DNA of 64,000 bases from Pseudomonas sessilinigenes (lineage in GTDB: Bacteria > Pseudomonadota > Gammaproteobacteria > Pseudomonadales > Pseudomonadaceae). A model generated the notes under the pieces. The model was given only the letters and a program-made list of their open reading frames with translations. It was not told where the DNA came from and did not search any database. The stretch covers positions 4,154,001 through 4,218,000 of the forward strand of contig NZ_CP027706.1 of NCBI RefSeq assembly GCF_003850565.1, in the 5' to 3' direction. Position 1 is the first letter of the stretch. Each line of letters begins with the position of its first letter. The position numbers were made by a program, and so were the translations under genes. This document shows, piece after piece, positions 53,515 to 62,594 of this stretch.

Positions 53515-56500
53515 GCCAGACCAATCGCCTGTCCAACGGCGGACGCATCGACCGCAACAAGGTCCTGACCTTCACCTTCAACGGCCAGAGCTACAAGGGC
53601 TTCGAGGGCGACACCCTGGCCTCGGCGCTGCTGGCCAACGGGGTCGATATCATCGGCCGCAGCTTCAAGTACTCGCGGCCCCGGGGCATCTTCGCCGCCG
53701 GTTGCGAGGAGCCCAACGCGGTGCTGCAGATCGGCGCCACCGAAGCGACCCAGGTCCCCAACGTGCGGGCCACCCAGCAGGCGCTGTACCAGGGCCTGGT
53801 GGCCACCAGCACCAACGGCTGGCCCAGCGTCAACAACGACATGATGGGGATTCTCGGCAAGGTCGGCGGCAAGCTGATGCCGCCGGGCTTCTACTACAAG
53901 ACCTTCATGTATCCGCAGTCGTTCTGGATGACCTACGAGAAGTACATCCGCAAGGCCGCAGGCCTGGGCCGCTCGCCCACCGAGAACGATCCGGACAGCT
54001 ACGACAACATGAACCACCACTGCGACGTGCTGGTGGTCGGTGCCGGGCCTGCGGGCCTGGCCGCCGCCCTGGCTGCCGCTCGCAGCGGTGCGCGGGTGAT
54101 CCTCGCCGATGAGCAGGAAGAGTTCGGCGGCAGCCTGCTGGACAGCCGCGAGAGCCTGGACGGCAAGCCTGCCGCCGAGTGGGTGGCCAGCGCCCTGGCC
54201 GAGCTCAAGGCCCTGCCGGAAGTGATCCTGCTGCCGCGGGCCACGGTCAACGGCTATCACGACCACAACTTCCTGACCATTCACGAACGCCTCACCGACC
54301 ACCTGGGGGACCGTGCGCCCATCGGCCAGGTGCGCCAGCGCATCCACCGGGTGCGGGCCAAGCGTGTGGTGCTGGCCACCGGCGCCCACGAGCGGCCGCT
54401 GGTATACGGCAACAACGACGTACCGGGCAACATGCTCGCGGGCGCGGTTTCCACCTACGTGCGTCGCTACGGCGTGGCCCCGGGCAAGAAACTGGTGCTG
54501 TCCACCAACAACGACCATGCCTATCGCGTGGCCCTGGACTGGCTCGACGCCAGCCTGAACGTGGTGGCCATCGCCGATGCCCGGCACAACCCCCGTGGTG
54601 CCCTGGTGGAGGAAGCACGGGCCAAGGGCATTCGTATCCTGACGTCCAGCGCGGTGATCGAGGCCCGCGGCAGCAAGCACGTGACCGGCGCCCGGGTGGC
54701 GGCCATCGACGTCAAGGCGCACAAGGTCACCAGCCCCGGCGAGTGGCTCGACTGCGACCTGATCGCCAGCTCCGGCGGCTACAGCCCGGTGGTGCACCTG
54801 GCTTCGCACCTGGGCGGCAAGCCGGTATGGCGCGAAGACATCCTCGGTTTCGTACCGGGCGAAGCGCCGCAGAAACGCGTGTGCGTGGGCGGCATCAATG
54901 GTGTCTACAGCCTGGGCGACTCCCTGGCCGATGGTTTCGAAGGCGGCGTGCGCGCGGCCAGCGAGGCTGGGTTCCAGGTAGTCGAGGGTGTGTTGCCCAA
55001 GGCCCTGGCCCGGCATGAAGAGCCCACCCTGGCGCTGTTCCAGGTGCCCCATGAAAAAGGCACCGCACGGGCGCCCAAGCAGTTCGTCGACCTGCAGAAC
55101 GACGTCACCGCTGCCGCCATCGAACTGGCGACCCGCGAGGGCTTCGAGTCGGTGGAGCACGTCAAGCGCTACACCGCCCTGGGCTTCGGTACCGACCAGG
55201 GCAAGCTGGGCAACGTCAACGGCCTGGCCATCGCCGCCCGTTCGCTGAACGTCAGCATCCCGCAGATGGGCACCACGATGTTCCGCCCGAACTACACGCC
55301 GATCACCTTTGGCGCCGTGGCCGGTCGTCATTGCGGGCATATCTTCGAGCCGGTGCGCTTTACCGCGCTGCATGCCTGGCATGTGCAGAACGGCGCCGAG
55401 TTCGAGGACGTCGGCCAGTGGAAGCGTCCCTGGTACTTCCCGAAGAACGGCGAAGACCTGCATGCCGCGGTCAAGCGCGAATGCCAGGCCGTGCGCGACA
55501 GCGTCGGCCTGCTGGACGCCTCGACCTTGGGCAAGATCGATATCCAGGGGCCGGATGCCCGTGAGTTCCTCAACCGCATCTACACCAATGCCTGGACCAA
55601 GCTCGACGTGGGCAAGGCCCGCTACGGCCTGATGTGCAAGGAAGACGGCATGGTCTTCGACGACGGCGTCACCGCCTGCCTGGCCGACAACCACTTCCTG
55701 ATGACCACCACCACCGGTGGCGCGGCCCGGGTGCTGCAATGGCTGGAGATCTACCAGCAGACCGAATGGCCGGACCTGAAGGTGTACTTCACCTCGGTCA
55801 CCGACCACTGGGCCACCCTGACCTTGTCCGGCCCCAACAGCCGCAAGCTGCTCAGCGAAGTGACCGACATCGACCTGGACAAGGACGGTTTCCCGTTCAT
55901 GACCTGGAAGGAAGGCCTGGTGGGCGGCGTGCCGGCCCGGGTGTTCCGGATTTCGTTCACTGGCGAGCTGTCCTACGAGGTCAACGTCCAGGCCAACTAC
56001 GCCATGGGCGTGCTGGAGCAGATCGTCGAGGCGGGCAAGAAGTACAACCTGACCCCTTACGGCACCGAGACCATGCACGTGCTACGGGCCGAGAAGGGTT
56101 TCATCATCGTCGGCCAGGACACCGACGGCTCCATGACCCCGGATGACCTGAACATGGGCTGGTGCGTGGGCCGTACCAAGCCGTTCTCGTGGATCGGCTG
56201 GCGCGGGATGAACCGCGAGGACTGCGTGCGCGAGGAACGCAAGCAACTGGTGGGCCTCAAGCCGCTGGACCCGACCCAGTGGCTGCCCGAGGGCGCGCAG
56301 CTGGTGTTCAACCCCAAGCAGGCGATCCCCATGAGCATGGTCGGTCACGTGACCTCCAGCTACGCCCACAACTCCCTGGGGTATTCCTTTGCCCTGGCGG
56401 TGGTCAAGGGTGGCCTCAAGCGCTTGGGCGAGCGGGTCTTCGCGCCCCTGGCCGATGGCCGGGTGATCGAGGCGGAAATCGTTTCTTCGGTGTTCTTCGA

Positions 56501-56528
56501 TCCCAAGGGCGATCGGCAGAACGTCTAA
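53511..56528 (+). CDS. soxA: sarcosine oxidase alpha subunit SoxA
   Basis: SoxA has 1005 residues. The N-terminal domain is ferredoxin-like in fold (about 1-100: VLTFTFNGQSYKGFEGDTLASALLANG). A nucleotide-binding domain follows (VLVVGAGPAGLAAALAAARSG, about residues 174-194). The C-terminal GcvT-like folate domain covers about 610-1005 (LNRIYTNAWTKLDVGKARYGLMCKEDGMVFDDG; GEL SYEVNV; WCVGRTK). It makes glycine, H2O2 and methylene-THF from sarcosine with SoxBDG. Confidence 0.96.
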   Translation: MSQTNRLSNGGRIDRNKVLTFTFNGQSYKGFEGDTLASALLANGVDIIGRSFKYSRPRGIFAAGCEEPNAVLQIGATEATQVPNVRATQQALYQGLVATSTNGWPSVNNDMMGILGKVGGKLMPPGFYYKTFMYPQSFWMTYEKYIRKAAGLGRSPTENDPDSYDNMNHHCDVLVVGAGPAGLAAALAAARSGARVILADEQEEFGGSLLDSRESLDGKPAAEWVASALAELKALPEVILLPRATVNGYHDHNFLTIHERLTDHLGDRAPIGQVRQRIHRVRAKRVVLATGAHERPLVYGNNDVPGNMLAGAVSTYVRRYGVAPGKKLVLSTNNDHAYRVALDWLDASLNVVAIADARHNPRGALVEEARAKGIRILTSSAVIEARGSKHVTGARVAAIDVKAHKVTSPGEWLDCDLIASSGGYSPVVHLASHLGGKPVWREDILGFVPGEAPQKRVCVGGINGVYSLGDSLADGFEGGVRAASEAGFQVVEGVLPKALARHEEPTLALFQVPHEKGTARAPKQFVDLQNDVTAAAIELATREGFESVEHVKRYTALGFGTDQGKLGNVNGLAIAARSLNVSIPQMGTTMFRPNYTPITFGAVAGRHCGHIFEPVRFTALHAWHVQNGAEFEDVGQWKRPWYFPKNGEDLHAAVKRECQAVRDSVGLLDASTLGKIDIQGPDAREFLNRIYTNAWTKLDVGKARYGLMCKEDGMVFDDGVTACLADNHFLMTTTTGGAARVLQWLEIYQQTEWPDLKVYFTSVTDHWATLTLSGPNSRKLLSEVTDIDLDKDGFPFMTWKEGLVGGVPARVFRISFTGELSYEVNVQANYAMGVLEQIVEAGKKYNLTPYGTETMHVLRAEKGFIIVGQDTDGSMTPDDLNMGWCVGRTKPFSWIGWRGMNREDCVREERKQLVGLKPLDPTQWLPEGAQLVFNPKQAIPMSMVGHVTSSYAHNSLGYSFALAVVKGGLKRLGERVFAPLADGRVIEAEIVSSVFFDPKGDRQNV

Positions 56529-56534
56529 CCAGAT

Positions 56535-56627
56535 CCCGTAGGAGCGAGGCTTGCCCGCGAAACGATAGGCGCAGCGCCTCAGCCAGAGCGCGTTGTGCTC
56601 ATCGCTGGCAAGCTCCGCTCCTACGGG
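56535..56627. repeat. REPIN between soxA and soxG
   Basis: CCCGTAGGAGCGAGGCTTGC and, inverted, GGCAAGCTCCGCTCCTACGG bracket a 93-bp doublet inside the operon. It would fold into a long hairpin between two cotranscribed genes. Confidence 0.75.
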
Positions 56628-56658
56628 TGTGATGCAAGAATTTGAAGACAGGTGCTCT

Positions 56659-57291
56659 ATGACCGCAGTCAACGTTTACCAACAGCGCCCGAACGACGAA
56701 GCCAAGGCGCAATCGCCATTGCACCACGCCGACCTGCCGAGCCTGGTGGGCAAGGGCCGCAAGAACGCCGGGGTGATCCTGCGCGAGAAAAAACTCCTCG
56801 GTCACCTGACCCTGCGTGGCGATGGCCATGACCCGGCCTTCGCCGCGGGGGTGCACAAGGCCCTGGGCCTGGAACTGCCGGCCGCCTTGACCCTGGTGAG
56901 CAAGGGCGAGACCAGCCTGCAATGGCTGGGGCCGGACGAGTGGCTGTTGATCGTGCCCGGTGGCGAGGAGTTCGCTGCCGAGCAGAAGCTGCGCGAGGCC
57001 CTGGGCGAGTTGCATATCCAGATCGTCAACGTCAGCGGTGGCCAGCAGATCCTCGAGCTGTCCGGCCCCGATGTGCGCCGGGTGCTGATGAAATCCACCA
57101 GTTACGACGTGCACCCCAGCAACTTCCCGGTGGGCAAGGCTGTGGGCACGGTGTTCGCCAAGTCGCAGCTGGTGATCCGCCGTACCGGCGAGGAAACCTG
57201 GGAGCTGCTGGTGCGCCGCAGCTTCTCCGACTACTGGTGGCTGTGGTTGCAGGATGCCGCGGCCGAATACGGCCTCAGCGTTCAGGCCTGA
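56659..57291 (+). CDS. soxG: sarcosine oxidase gamma subunit SoxG
   Basis: SoxG has 210 residues and is related to the GcvT fold (LQWLGPDEWLLIVPGG, LELSGPDVRRVLMKSTSYDVHPSNFPVG, RRSFSDYWWLWLQDAA). It is the gamma subunit placed last in soxBDAG. The start at 56659 has AGGTG upstream. A REPIN separates it from soxA by 130 bp, which may lower its expression. Confidence 0.94.
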   Translation: MTAVNVYQQRPNDEAKAQSPLHHADLPSLVGKGRKNAGVILREKKLLGHLTLRGDGHDPAFAAGVHKALGLELPAALTLVSKGETSLQWLGPDEWLLIVPGGEEFAAEQKLREALGELHIQIVNVSGGQQILELSGPDVRRVLMKSTSYDVHPSNFPVGKAVGTVFAKSQLVIRRTGEETWELLVRRSFSDYWWLWLQDAAAEYGLSVQA

Positions 57292-57330
57292 ACCCTTGTC
57301 GCCAGCATGCCTCGCGCCTGCGTCGGGATT

Positions 57331-57352
57331 GTAGGAGCGAGGCTGCCCGCGA
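57331..57352 (+). repeat. single REP element
   Basis: GTAGGAGCGAGGCTGCCCGC lies between soxG and purU and matches the left arm of the REPIN at 56535. Confidence 0.65.
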
Positions 57353-57397
57353 TTCGACCGCGTAGCGGTTGCCTATCAAGAACAGGAGTTGTCCAGC

Positions 57398-58255
57398 ATG
57401 AGCCGCGCCCCCGACACATGGATCTTGACCGCCGACTGCCCCAGCGTGCTCGGCACGGTGGACGCGGTGACCCGCTTCCTGTTCGAGCAGGGCTGCTACG
57501 TCACCGAGCACCACTCCTTCGACGACCGGCTCTCGGGGCGGTTCTTCATTCGCGTGGAGTTCCGCCAGCCCGATGGCCTCGACGAGGAGGGCTTTCGCGA
57601 GGGTCTGGCCGAGCGCGCCAGGGCCTTTGAGATGAACTTCGAGCTGACAGCCCCGCATTACCGGCCAAAGGTGGTGATCATGGTCTCCAAGGCCGATCAC
57701 TGCCTCAACGACCTGCTCTATCGCCAGCGCATCGGCCAGTTGCCCATGGACGTGGTGGCGGTGGTGTCCAACCACCCGGACCTCAAGCCCCTGGCCGACT
57801 GGCACCAGATTCCCTACCACCATTTCCCCCTCGACCCCAACGACAAGCCGGGCCAGGAGCGCCAGGTGTGGCAGGTGATCGAGGCGTCCGGCGCCGAGCT
57901 GGTGATCCTCGCCCGCTACATGCAGGTGCTGTCGCCGGACCTGTGCCGCAAGCTCGACGGCAAGGCGATCAACATCCACCACTCGCTGTTGCCGGGGTTC
58001 AAGGGCGCCAAGCCCTACCACCAGGCCTACAACAAGGGCGTGAAGCTGGTGGGGGCCACCGCCCACTACATCAACAATGACCTGGACGAGGGCCCGATCA
58101 TCGCCCAGGGCGTGGAGGTGGTGGACCACAGCTACTACCCCGAGGACCTGATCGCCAAGGGCCGCGATATCGAATGCCTGACCCTGGCCCGGGCGGTGGG
58201 TTACCACATCGAGCGCCGGGTGTTCCTCAACGGCAACCGCACGGTAGTGCTTTGA
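57398..58255 (+). CDS. purU: formyltetrahydrofolate deformylase PurU
   Basis: PurU has 285 residues. An N-terminal ACT domain (residues about 7-85: WILTADCPSVLGTVDAVTRFLFEQG) is followed by a formyltransferase-type hydrolase domain with the catalytic words NIHHSLLPGFKGAKPYHQA and HYINNDLDEGPIIAQ. It hydrolyses 10-formyl-THF to formate and THF, freeing folate charged by SoxA. AGGAG precedes the ATG at 57398. Confidence 0.95.
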   Translation: MSRAPDTWILTADCPSVLGTVDAVTRFLFEQGCYVTEHHSFDDRLSGRFFIRVEFRQPDGLDEEGFREGLAERARAFEMNFELTAPHYRPKVVIMVSKADHCLNDLLYRQRIGQLPMDVVAVVSNHPDLKPLADWHQIPYHHFPLDPNDKPGQERQVWQVIEASGAELVILARYMQVLSPDLCRKLDGKAINIHHSLLPGFKGAKPYHQAYNKGVKLVGATAHYINNDLDEGPIIAQGVEVVDHSYYPEDLIAKGRDIECLTLARAVGYHIERRVFLNGNRTVVL

Positions 58256-58410
58256 AGCAAGCGACAAGCTTCAAGCGACAAGCCTCAAGCTGCAAGCCTC
58301 AAGCTGCAAGCGAGAGGCGACAAGCAAAAAAGCGACACGCTCCAAGCCGCAAGAACGCGGTGTGTACTCTTCTTGCGGCTCGAAGCTTGCCGCTTGAAGC
58401 TGGCTCCACT
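58256..58410. repeat. AAGCTGC/CAAGCTTC repeat cluster
   Basis: Repeated GACAAGC, CTCAAGCTGCAAGC words are followed by CTTGCGGC and CTTGCCGCTTGAAGC on the other strand, making a long imperfect inverted repeat between purU and fdhA. Confidence 0.6.
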
Positions 58411-58443
58411 TTCGTCACAACAACAACTACAGAGGTGACAAGC

Positions 58444-59643
58444 ATGTCTGGTAATCGTGGTGTGGTGTATCTGGGCAGCGGCAAGGTCGAGGTACAGAAG
58501 ATCGACTATCCGAAAATGCAGGACCCACGCGGCAGGAAGATCGAGCACGGTGTCATCCTGCGCGTGGTTTCCACCAACATCTGCGGTTCGGACCAGCACA
58601 TGGTCCGTGGCCGTACCACCGCCCAGGTCGGCCTGGTGCTGGGCCATGAGATCACCGGCGAGGTGATCGAGAAGGGCAGCGACGTCGAGAACCTGAAGAT
58701 CGGTGACCTGGTCTCGGTGCCGTTCAACGTGGCTTGCGGGCGCTGCCGTTCCTGCAAGGAGCAGCACACCGGGGTCTGCCTGACCGTCAACCCGGCCCGC
58801 GCCGGCGGTGCCTATGGCTACGTCGACATGGGCGACTGGACCGGTGGCCAGGCCGAGTACGTACTGGTGCCTTATGCCGACTTCAACCTGCTGAAGCTGC
58901 CGGACCGCGACAAGGCCATGGAGAAGATCCGCGACCTGACCTGCCTGTCCGACATCCTGCCTACCGGCTACCACGGCGCGGTGACCGCCGGTGTCGGCCC
59001 CGGTAGCACTGTGTATGTGGCCGGTGCTGGCCCGGTGGGCCTGGCAGCGGCGGCTTCCGCGCGCCTGCTGGGAGCGGCAGTGGTGATCGTCGGTGACGTC
59101 AACCCAGTGCGCCTGGCCCATGCCAAGGCCCAGGGTTTCGAGATCGCCGACCTGTCCAAGGACACCCCGCTGCACGAGCAGATCGCCGCCTTGCTGGGCG
59201 AGCCGGAAGTGGATTGCGCGGTGGATGCGGTGGGCTTCGAAGCCCGCGGCCATGGCCATGCCGGTGCCCAGCACGAGGCCCCGGCCACCGTGCTCAACTC
59301 GCTGATGGGCGTGGTGCGGGTGGCGGGCAAGATCGGTATTCCCGGGCTGTACGTCACCGAAGATCCGGGCGCGGTGGATGCCGCCGCCAAGCTGGGCAGC
59401 CTGAGCATTCGCTTCGGCCTGGGCTGGGCCAAGTCCCATAGCTTTCATACCGGCCAGACCCCGGTGATGAAGTACAACCGCCAGTTGATGCAAGCCATCA
59501 TGTGGGACCGGATCAACATCGCCGAAGTGGTGGGCGTGCAGGTCATCAGCCTCGACGACGCGCCACGTGGCTACGGCGAGTTCGATGCCGGCGTGCCGAA
59601 GAAATTTGTCATCGATCCGCACAAGCTGTTCAGCGCCGCCTGA
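58444..59643 (+). CDS. fdhA: glutathione-independent formaldehyde dehydrogenase FdhA
   Basis: This 399-residue zinc alcohol-dehydrogenase-family enzyme oxidises formaldehyde with tightly bound NAD. The catalytic Zn region is STNICGSDQHMVRG and GHEITGEV; the structural Zn Cys set is CGRCRSCKEQHTGVC; the NAD motif is VAGAGPVGLAAAASA. The length equals that of the P. putida enzyme. It removes formaldehyde released by GbcAB and DgcAB. Confidence 0.96.
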   Translation: MSGNRGVVYLGSGKVEVQKIDYPKMQDPRGRKIEHGVILRVVSTNICGSDQHMVRGRTTAQVGLVLGHEITGEVIEKGSDVENLKIGDLVSVPFNVACGRCRSCKEQHTGVCLTVNPARAGGAYGYVDMGDWTGGQAEYVLVPYADFNLLKLPDRDKAMEKIRDLTCLSDILPTGYHGAVTAGVGPGSTVYVAGAGPVGLAAAASARLLGAAVVIVGDVNPVRLAHAKAQGFEIADLSKDTPLHEQIAALLGEPEVDCAVDAVGFEARGHGHAGAQHEAPATVLNSLMGVVRVAGKIGIPGLYVTEDPGAVDAAAKLGSLSIRFGLGWAKSHSFHTGQTPVMKYNRQLMQAIMWDRINIAEVVGVQVISLDDAPRGYGEFDAGVPKKFVIDPHKLFSAA

Positions 59644-59655
59644 ACCCTGCGATAG

Positions 59656-59688
59656 CGACAAAGGGCGACCCTCGGTCGCCCTTTGTCG
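59656..59688 (+). terminator. stem-loop terminator after fdhA
   Basis: A perfect 15-bp stem CGACAAAGGGCGACC/GGTCGCCCTTTGTCG with loop CTC lies 12 bp after the stop. The tail is short (TTGCC) but the stem is strong. Confidence 0.8.
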
Positions 59689-59807
59689 TTGCCGAACCCT
59701 GTCGCCGCTGTCGAGCACCAGCGAGGCTGCGTACGAGTGCGCAGCGCCCGCCAACCATCCCCCGCGTTGCATCAGTCACACCCTGGACTCAGGCCTGGCG
59801 GCCCGTG

Positions 59808-59839
59808 CGCAGCCTGCGGCAGCGGCTACACGAAGCGAG
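59808..59839 (-). repeat. GTAGCCGCTGCCG-type repeat, inverted copy
   Basis: CGCAGCCTGCGGCAGCGGCT is the reverse complement of the 50411 copy with few changes. It lies in the convergent gap between fdhA and the lipoprotein gene. Confidence 0.6.
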
Positions 59840-59868
59840 GTTATCGCCAGTTCATTCCGGCCACAGGA

Positions 59869-60438
59869 TCAATAGCCTTGGCCGGGATAGCTGAACCAGT
59901 GTTGTCCGTTGAGCGCCTGGCTGACGAAGGCCGGGTCATACAAGCCCGGCGCATCGCGCTGGAAACGCGAACGCCATTGCGGCAACCACCAATAGTCGAG
60001 CGCCGTACTCCTTGGGAACACCACCAGCTGCATGACGGCCTGGTCGATGGCGCCGCGCTGGTACAGCCCGTGGGTGGCGTCCATCCAGCCCAGGTAGTGA
60101 TCGATGGGCAGCGAGAGCATCAAGGCCGTGGCATGCACCTTTTGCGTCTCGCTGCGCTGCGGATCGGCCAGCAGCGCCAGCGCTTCGCAGTAATAGGCCT
60201 CGGGATGCTGGACGATCGCCTGGGCCGCCGGGTCTTGAAGAATGCCCAAGGGGCCGCCGTCGTCTCGCCAGTCGGCGCCCTGGCTGTCGTTGACATGCTG
60301 GTCGATGAAGCCGCTCAAGGGGCCGGAGGCCACGGGCGATCCCGGGCATGAGGCGCTATCGACCGGGGTGCCGATGCGCCAGATGGCCACGCAGGCCGTG
60401 AGGGCTAGCAGGGTGCAGCAATAGAGCATGGGTTTCAT
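59869..60438 (-). CDS. putative lipoprotein of unknown function
   Basis: This 189-residue precursor has a lipobox-like N-terminus (MKPMLYCCTLLALTACVAIW, Cys in LTAC). The mature part is rich in Trp, Tyr and Gln, and shows DHYLGWMDATHGLYQRG and ALDYWWLPQWRSRF. I do not recognise a family. It is 140 bp downstream of the anti-sigma gene in the same direction and may be part of that regulon. Confidence 0.65.
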   Translation of the reverse strand: MKPMLYCCTLLALTACVAIWRIGTPVDSASCPGSPVASGPLSGFIDQHVNDSQGADWRDDGGPLGILQDPAAQAIVQHPEAYYCEALALLADPQRSETQKVHATALMLSLPIDHYLGWMDATHGLYQRGAIDQAVMQLVVFPRSTALDYWWLPQWRSRFQRDAPGLYDPAFVSQALNGQHWFSYPGQGY

Positions 60439-60578
60439 TGGGCGCTTCCGTGCGGCGTTGGCCAGTCTGGAACCAGGCACATGGAACCATGGCCCTGGTT
60501 TTGGCGTGCGAAGTGTACCGTGCGCCGTTTTGCTGGCAAGCCGGATGCAACAAGGGGCCCTGCCGGTACAGGGGCACG

Positions 60579-61253
60579 TCAGAGCGCTGCCAACTGCCCC
60601 TGGTACAGCACCGGTCCAGTCGGTTGCCCGGTCGGCGAGCCACCTGAGGGCTCAAGGCTCACGGCCAGGGCAATCGGCGCGCCCAGCAGAGTGCGCTGGG
60701 CTTGGCTCAGGTTGATCCTGCCCTTGCCTCCGACCGGCACCACGCCAAGGGAGATTGGCTTGCCGTCGGCGGTAATCGCCCACAGCTCCAGGCTACGATC
60801 CAGACCCAGCGCCGGGAGGGTCAATGGCTCGACTTGCAGGTACTGGGCGTGGGCCAGGATGCGCAATGCCGGTTGCTGCTCGGCACTGAGCAACGTGGCG
60901 CTGTAGCGCACCTGGTCGTGCTGCTGGATAAAGCCGATGTACAAGGTTGCCAGCACGGCACAGGCGGCAAGAGCCAGGCGCAGGCGCATCCACAATGGAT
61001 TCTTTTTCGGCAGGTGCAGCACTTGTGGTTCGATGCGTGCCTGGATGTTGTGCCACACACGCTCCGGCACATCCTTCTCCGGTAAGGCGTCCGTTAGCGT
61101 GCCCAGGCTCTCCTGCCATTGCGCCAGCTCTTGGCGCAGTGCCGGACCGTCCAGCAACAGCGTCTCGAAACGCCGCCGGGCAGCGCCCCGCATCAGGCCG
61201 ATGGCGTAGTCGCCAGCCAGGGCGCGACGTCGCTCAGGGGTTTGGTAGTTCAT
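60579..61253 (-). CDS. RskA-like anti-sigma factor
   Basis: This 224-residue protein has an N-terminal cytoplasmic helical part (RRRALAGDYAIGLMRGAARRRFETLLLDGP), one membrane segment near residues 92-110 (LRLALAACAVLATLYIGFI) and a periplasmic anti-sigma-K domain (LELWAITADGKPISLGVVPVGGKGRINL). Its start overlaps the sigma gene stop (ATGA), the usual coupling of a sigma factor and its membrane inhibitor. It is expected to hold the ECF sigma factor until a signal triggers proteolysis. Confidence 0.88.
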   Translation of the reverse strand: MNYQTPERRRALAGDYAIGLMRGAARRRFETLLLDGPALRQELAQWQESLGTLTDALPEKDVPERVWHNIQARIEPQVLHLPKKNPLWMRLRLALAACAVLATLYIGFIQQHDQVRYSATLLSAEQQPALRILAHAQYLQVEPLTLPALGLDRSLELWAITADGKPISLGVVPVGGKGRINLSQAQRTLLGAPIALAVSLEPSGGSPTGQPTGPVLYQGQLAAL

Positions 61254-61852
61254 GATTCCAGGCACCGGCGCAGGCGTTCCATGCCACGGCGAATCCAGGA
61301 CTTCACCGAGCCCAGGGGCGCAGCCAGGTACTCGGCCAGCTCCGAGCTGGACAGGCCCCGGAAATAGGCCACGGTAATGGACTGGCGCTGCATCCCCTCT
61401 AGGCTTTCCAGGCAGCGGTTCAGGGCCTTGGCTTGTCGGGCACTGTCCAGTTGGTCGAGGGCCGAGGCCGTCTCGTCCAGCAACTGTTGTTCTTCGTGAT
61501 CCTGCAAGGGGCGTTCACGTTGTTTACGCAGCTGGTCGATGGCCTGGTTGCGAGTGATGTTGATCATCCAGGTCATGGGGGCCGACAGGTGCGGCTGATA
61601 GTGGGTGGCGTTGTTCCAGATGCGTACGAAGCTTTCCTGAAGAACCTCCTCGGCCAGGTCCCGCCGCCCCATGAAGTGCAGCGCAATGCCATGCAGGCGC
61701 GGAGCAACGCTGTGGTACAGCGTCTCGAAAGCGTGGCGGTCTCCCAGTGAACACTGGGCCAGCAAGTGTCTGAGAGGATCAGGATCGAGGCTGGAAATGG
61801 CGGTTCTCCAGACAAGCGGGAAGAGGGCAAATGACGACCGACGACAGGGCAT
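61250..61852 (-). CDS. ECF RNA polymerase sigma factor
   Basis: This is a sigma-70 family ECF factor. Region 2 reads DRHAFETLYHSVAPRLHGIALHFMGRRDLAEEVLQESFVRIWNNA and region 4 reads SLEGMQRQSITVAYFRGLSSSELAEYLAAPLGSVKSWIRRGMERL. It is related to the SigK-type group paired with RskA inhibitors. The start is uncertain. The ATG at 61852 gives 200 residues but has a poor ribosome site. A good GGAG lies before an ATT codon closer to region 2, and an ATG at 61909 is also open. It lies just downstream of a fasciclin gene. Confidence 0.85.
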   Translation of the reverse strand: MPCRRSSFALFPLVWRTAISSLDPDPLRHLLAQCSLGDRHAFETLYHSVAPRLHGIALHFMGRRDLAEEVLQESFVRIWNNATHYQPHLSAPMTWMINITRNQAIDQLRKQRERPLQDHEEQQLLDETASALDQLDSARQAKALNRCLESLEGMQRQSITVAYFRGLSSSELAEYLAAPLGSVKSWIRRGMERLRRCLES

Positions 61853-61949
61853 GCAGCCTGAGGTTAGTCCAGGGTCGGTCGTTGTTCCATTCACCTTCGT
61901 CCACCTCATGGCTGTACCGGTCCCGACGGACGTGGCCGGTACTCGGGAC

Positions 61950-62543
61950 TCAGCCTTTGGGCAAGAGCACCCTGTCGATCACCTGGATCACGCCGTTGGA
62001 CTGGTTGACGTCATAGGTGGTGATGTCGGCGACACCCCCTTTTTCATCCTTGATCTGGATGTTGTGCGGGCCATTCATCATCAGCCACAGCTTGCCACCG
62101 GACACGGTGGTCAGTTCGGCCTTGCCGCCGCCCGCCTGGATCCGCTTGGACAGCTCCATCATGTCCAGCTTGCCGGCGACCACGTGGTAGGTGAGCACGT
62201 GGGTCAGGGCTGCCTTGTTCTCTGGCTTGAGCAGGGTGTCGACAGTGCCGGCAGGAAGCGCGGCGAAGGCTGAATTGACTGGGGCGAACACGGTGAACGG
62301 ACCTTTGCCCTTCAAGGTCTGGACCAGCCCGGCCGCTTTCACCGCTGCTACCAGGGTGGTGTGATCGGCGGAATTGACCGCATTGTCGATGATGTCCTTG
62401 GTCGGCAGCATGGCCTGGCCGCCAACCATGACGGTGTCGTGGTTCATTTCGGCGGCCTGGACGCTGGCCAGGCCCATGGCGGTGCCCAAGGTCAGGCTCA
62501 ACAGGCTGGCAATCAATGGGGCTTTGATCGAGTGGCGCTTCAT
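61950..62543 (-). CDS. secreted fasciclin-domain protein
   Basis: This 197-residue precursor has a signal peptide (MKRHSIKAPLIASLLSLTLGTAMGLASVQAAE). A single FAS1 domain follows (GLVQTLKGKGPFTVFAPVNSAFAALPAGTVDTLL, LTHVLTYHVVAGKLD, NGVIQVIDRVLLPKG). It is periplasmic or secreted, probably adhesion-like. It lies directly upstream of the ECF sigma/anti-sigma pair with an ECF-like promoter, recalling the mycobacterial SigK-RskA-MPT70/83 arrangement. Confidence 0.9.
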   Translation of the reverse strand: MKRHSIKAPLIASLLSLTLGTAMGLASVQAAEMNHDTVMVGGQAMLPTKDIIDNAVNSADHTTLVAAVKAAGLVQTLKGKGPFTVFAPVNSAFAALPAGTVDTLLKPENKAALTHVLTYHVVAGKLDMMELSKRIQAGGGKAELTTVSGGKLWLMMNGPHNIQIKDEKGGVADITTYDVNQSNGVIQVIDRVLLPKG

Positions 62544-62594
62544 GATGGTGATCCTTGTGAGAGTACGGCCAGACAATTTCTGCCCGTGTGGGGT

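Noticed and set aside
50660..59643. Glycine or tetrahydrofolate riboswitch before glyA1 or soxBDAG
   Set aside because: No conserved aptamer core was recognised in the 934-bp leader. The evidence there favours GbdR-type control.
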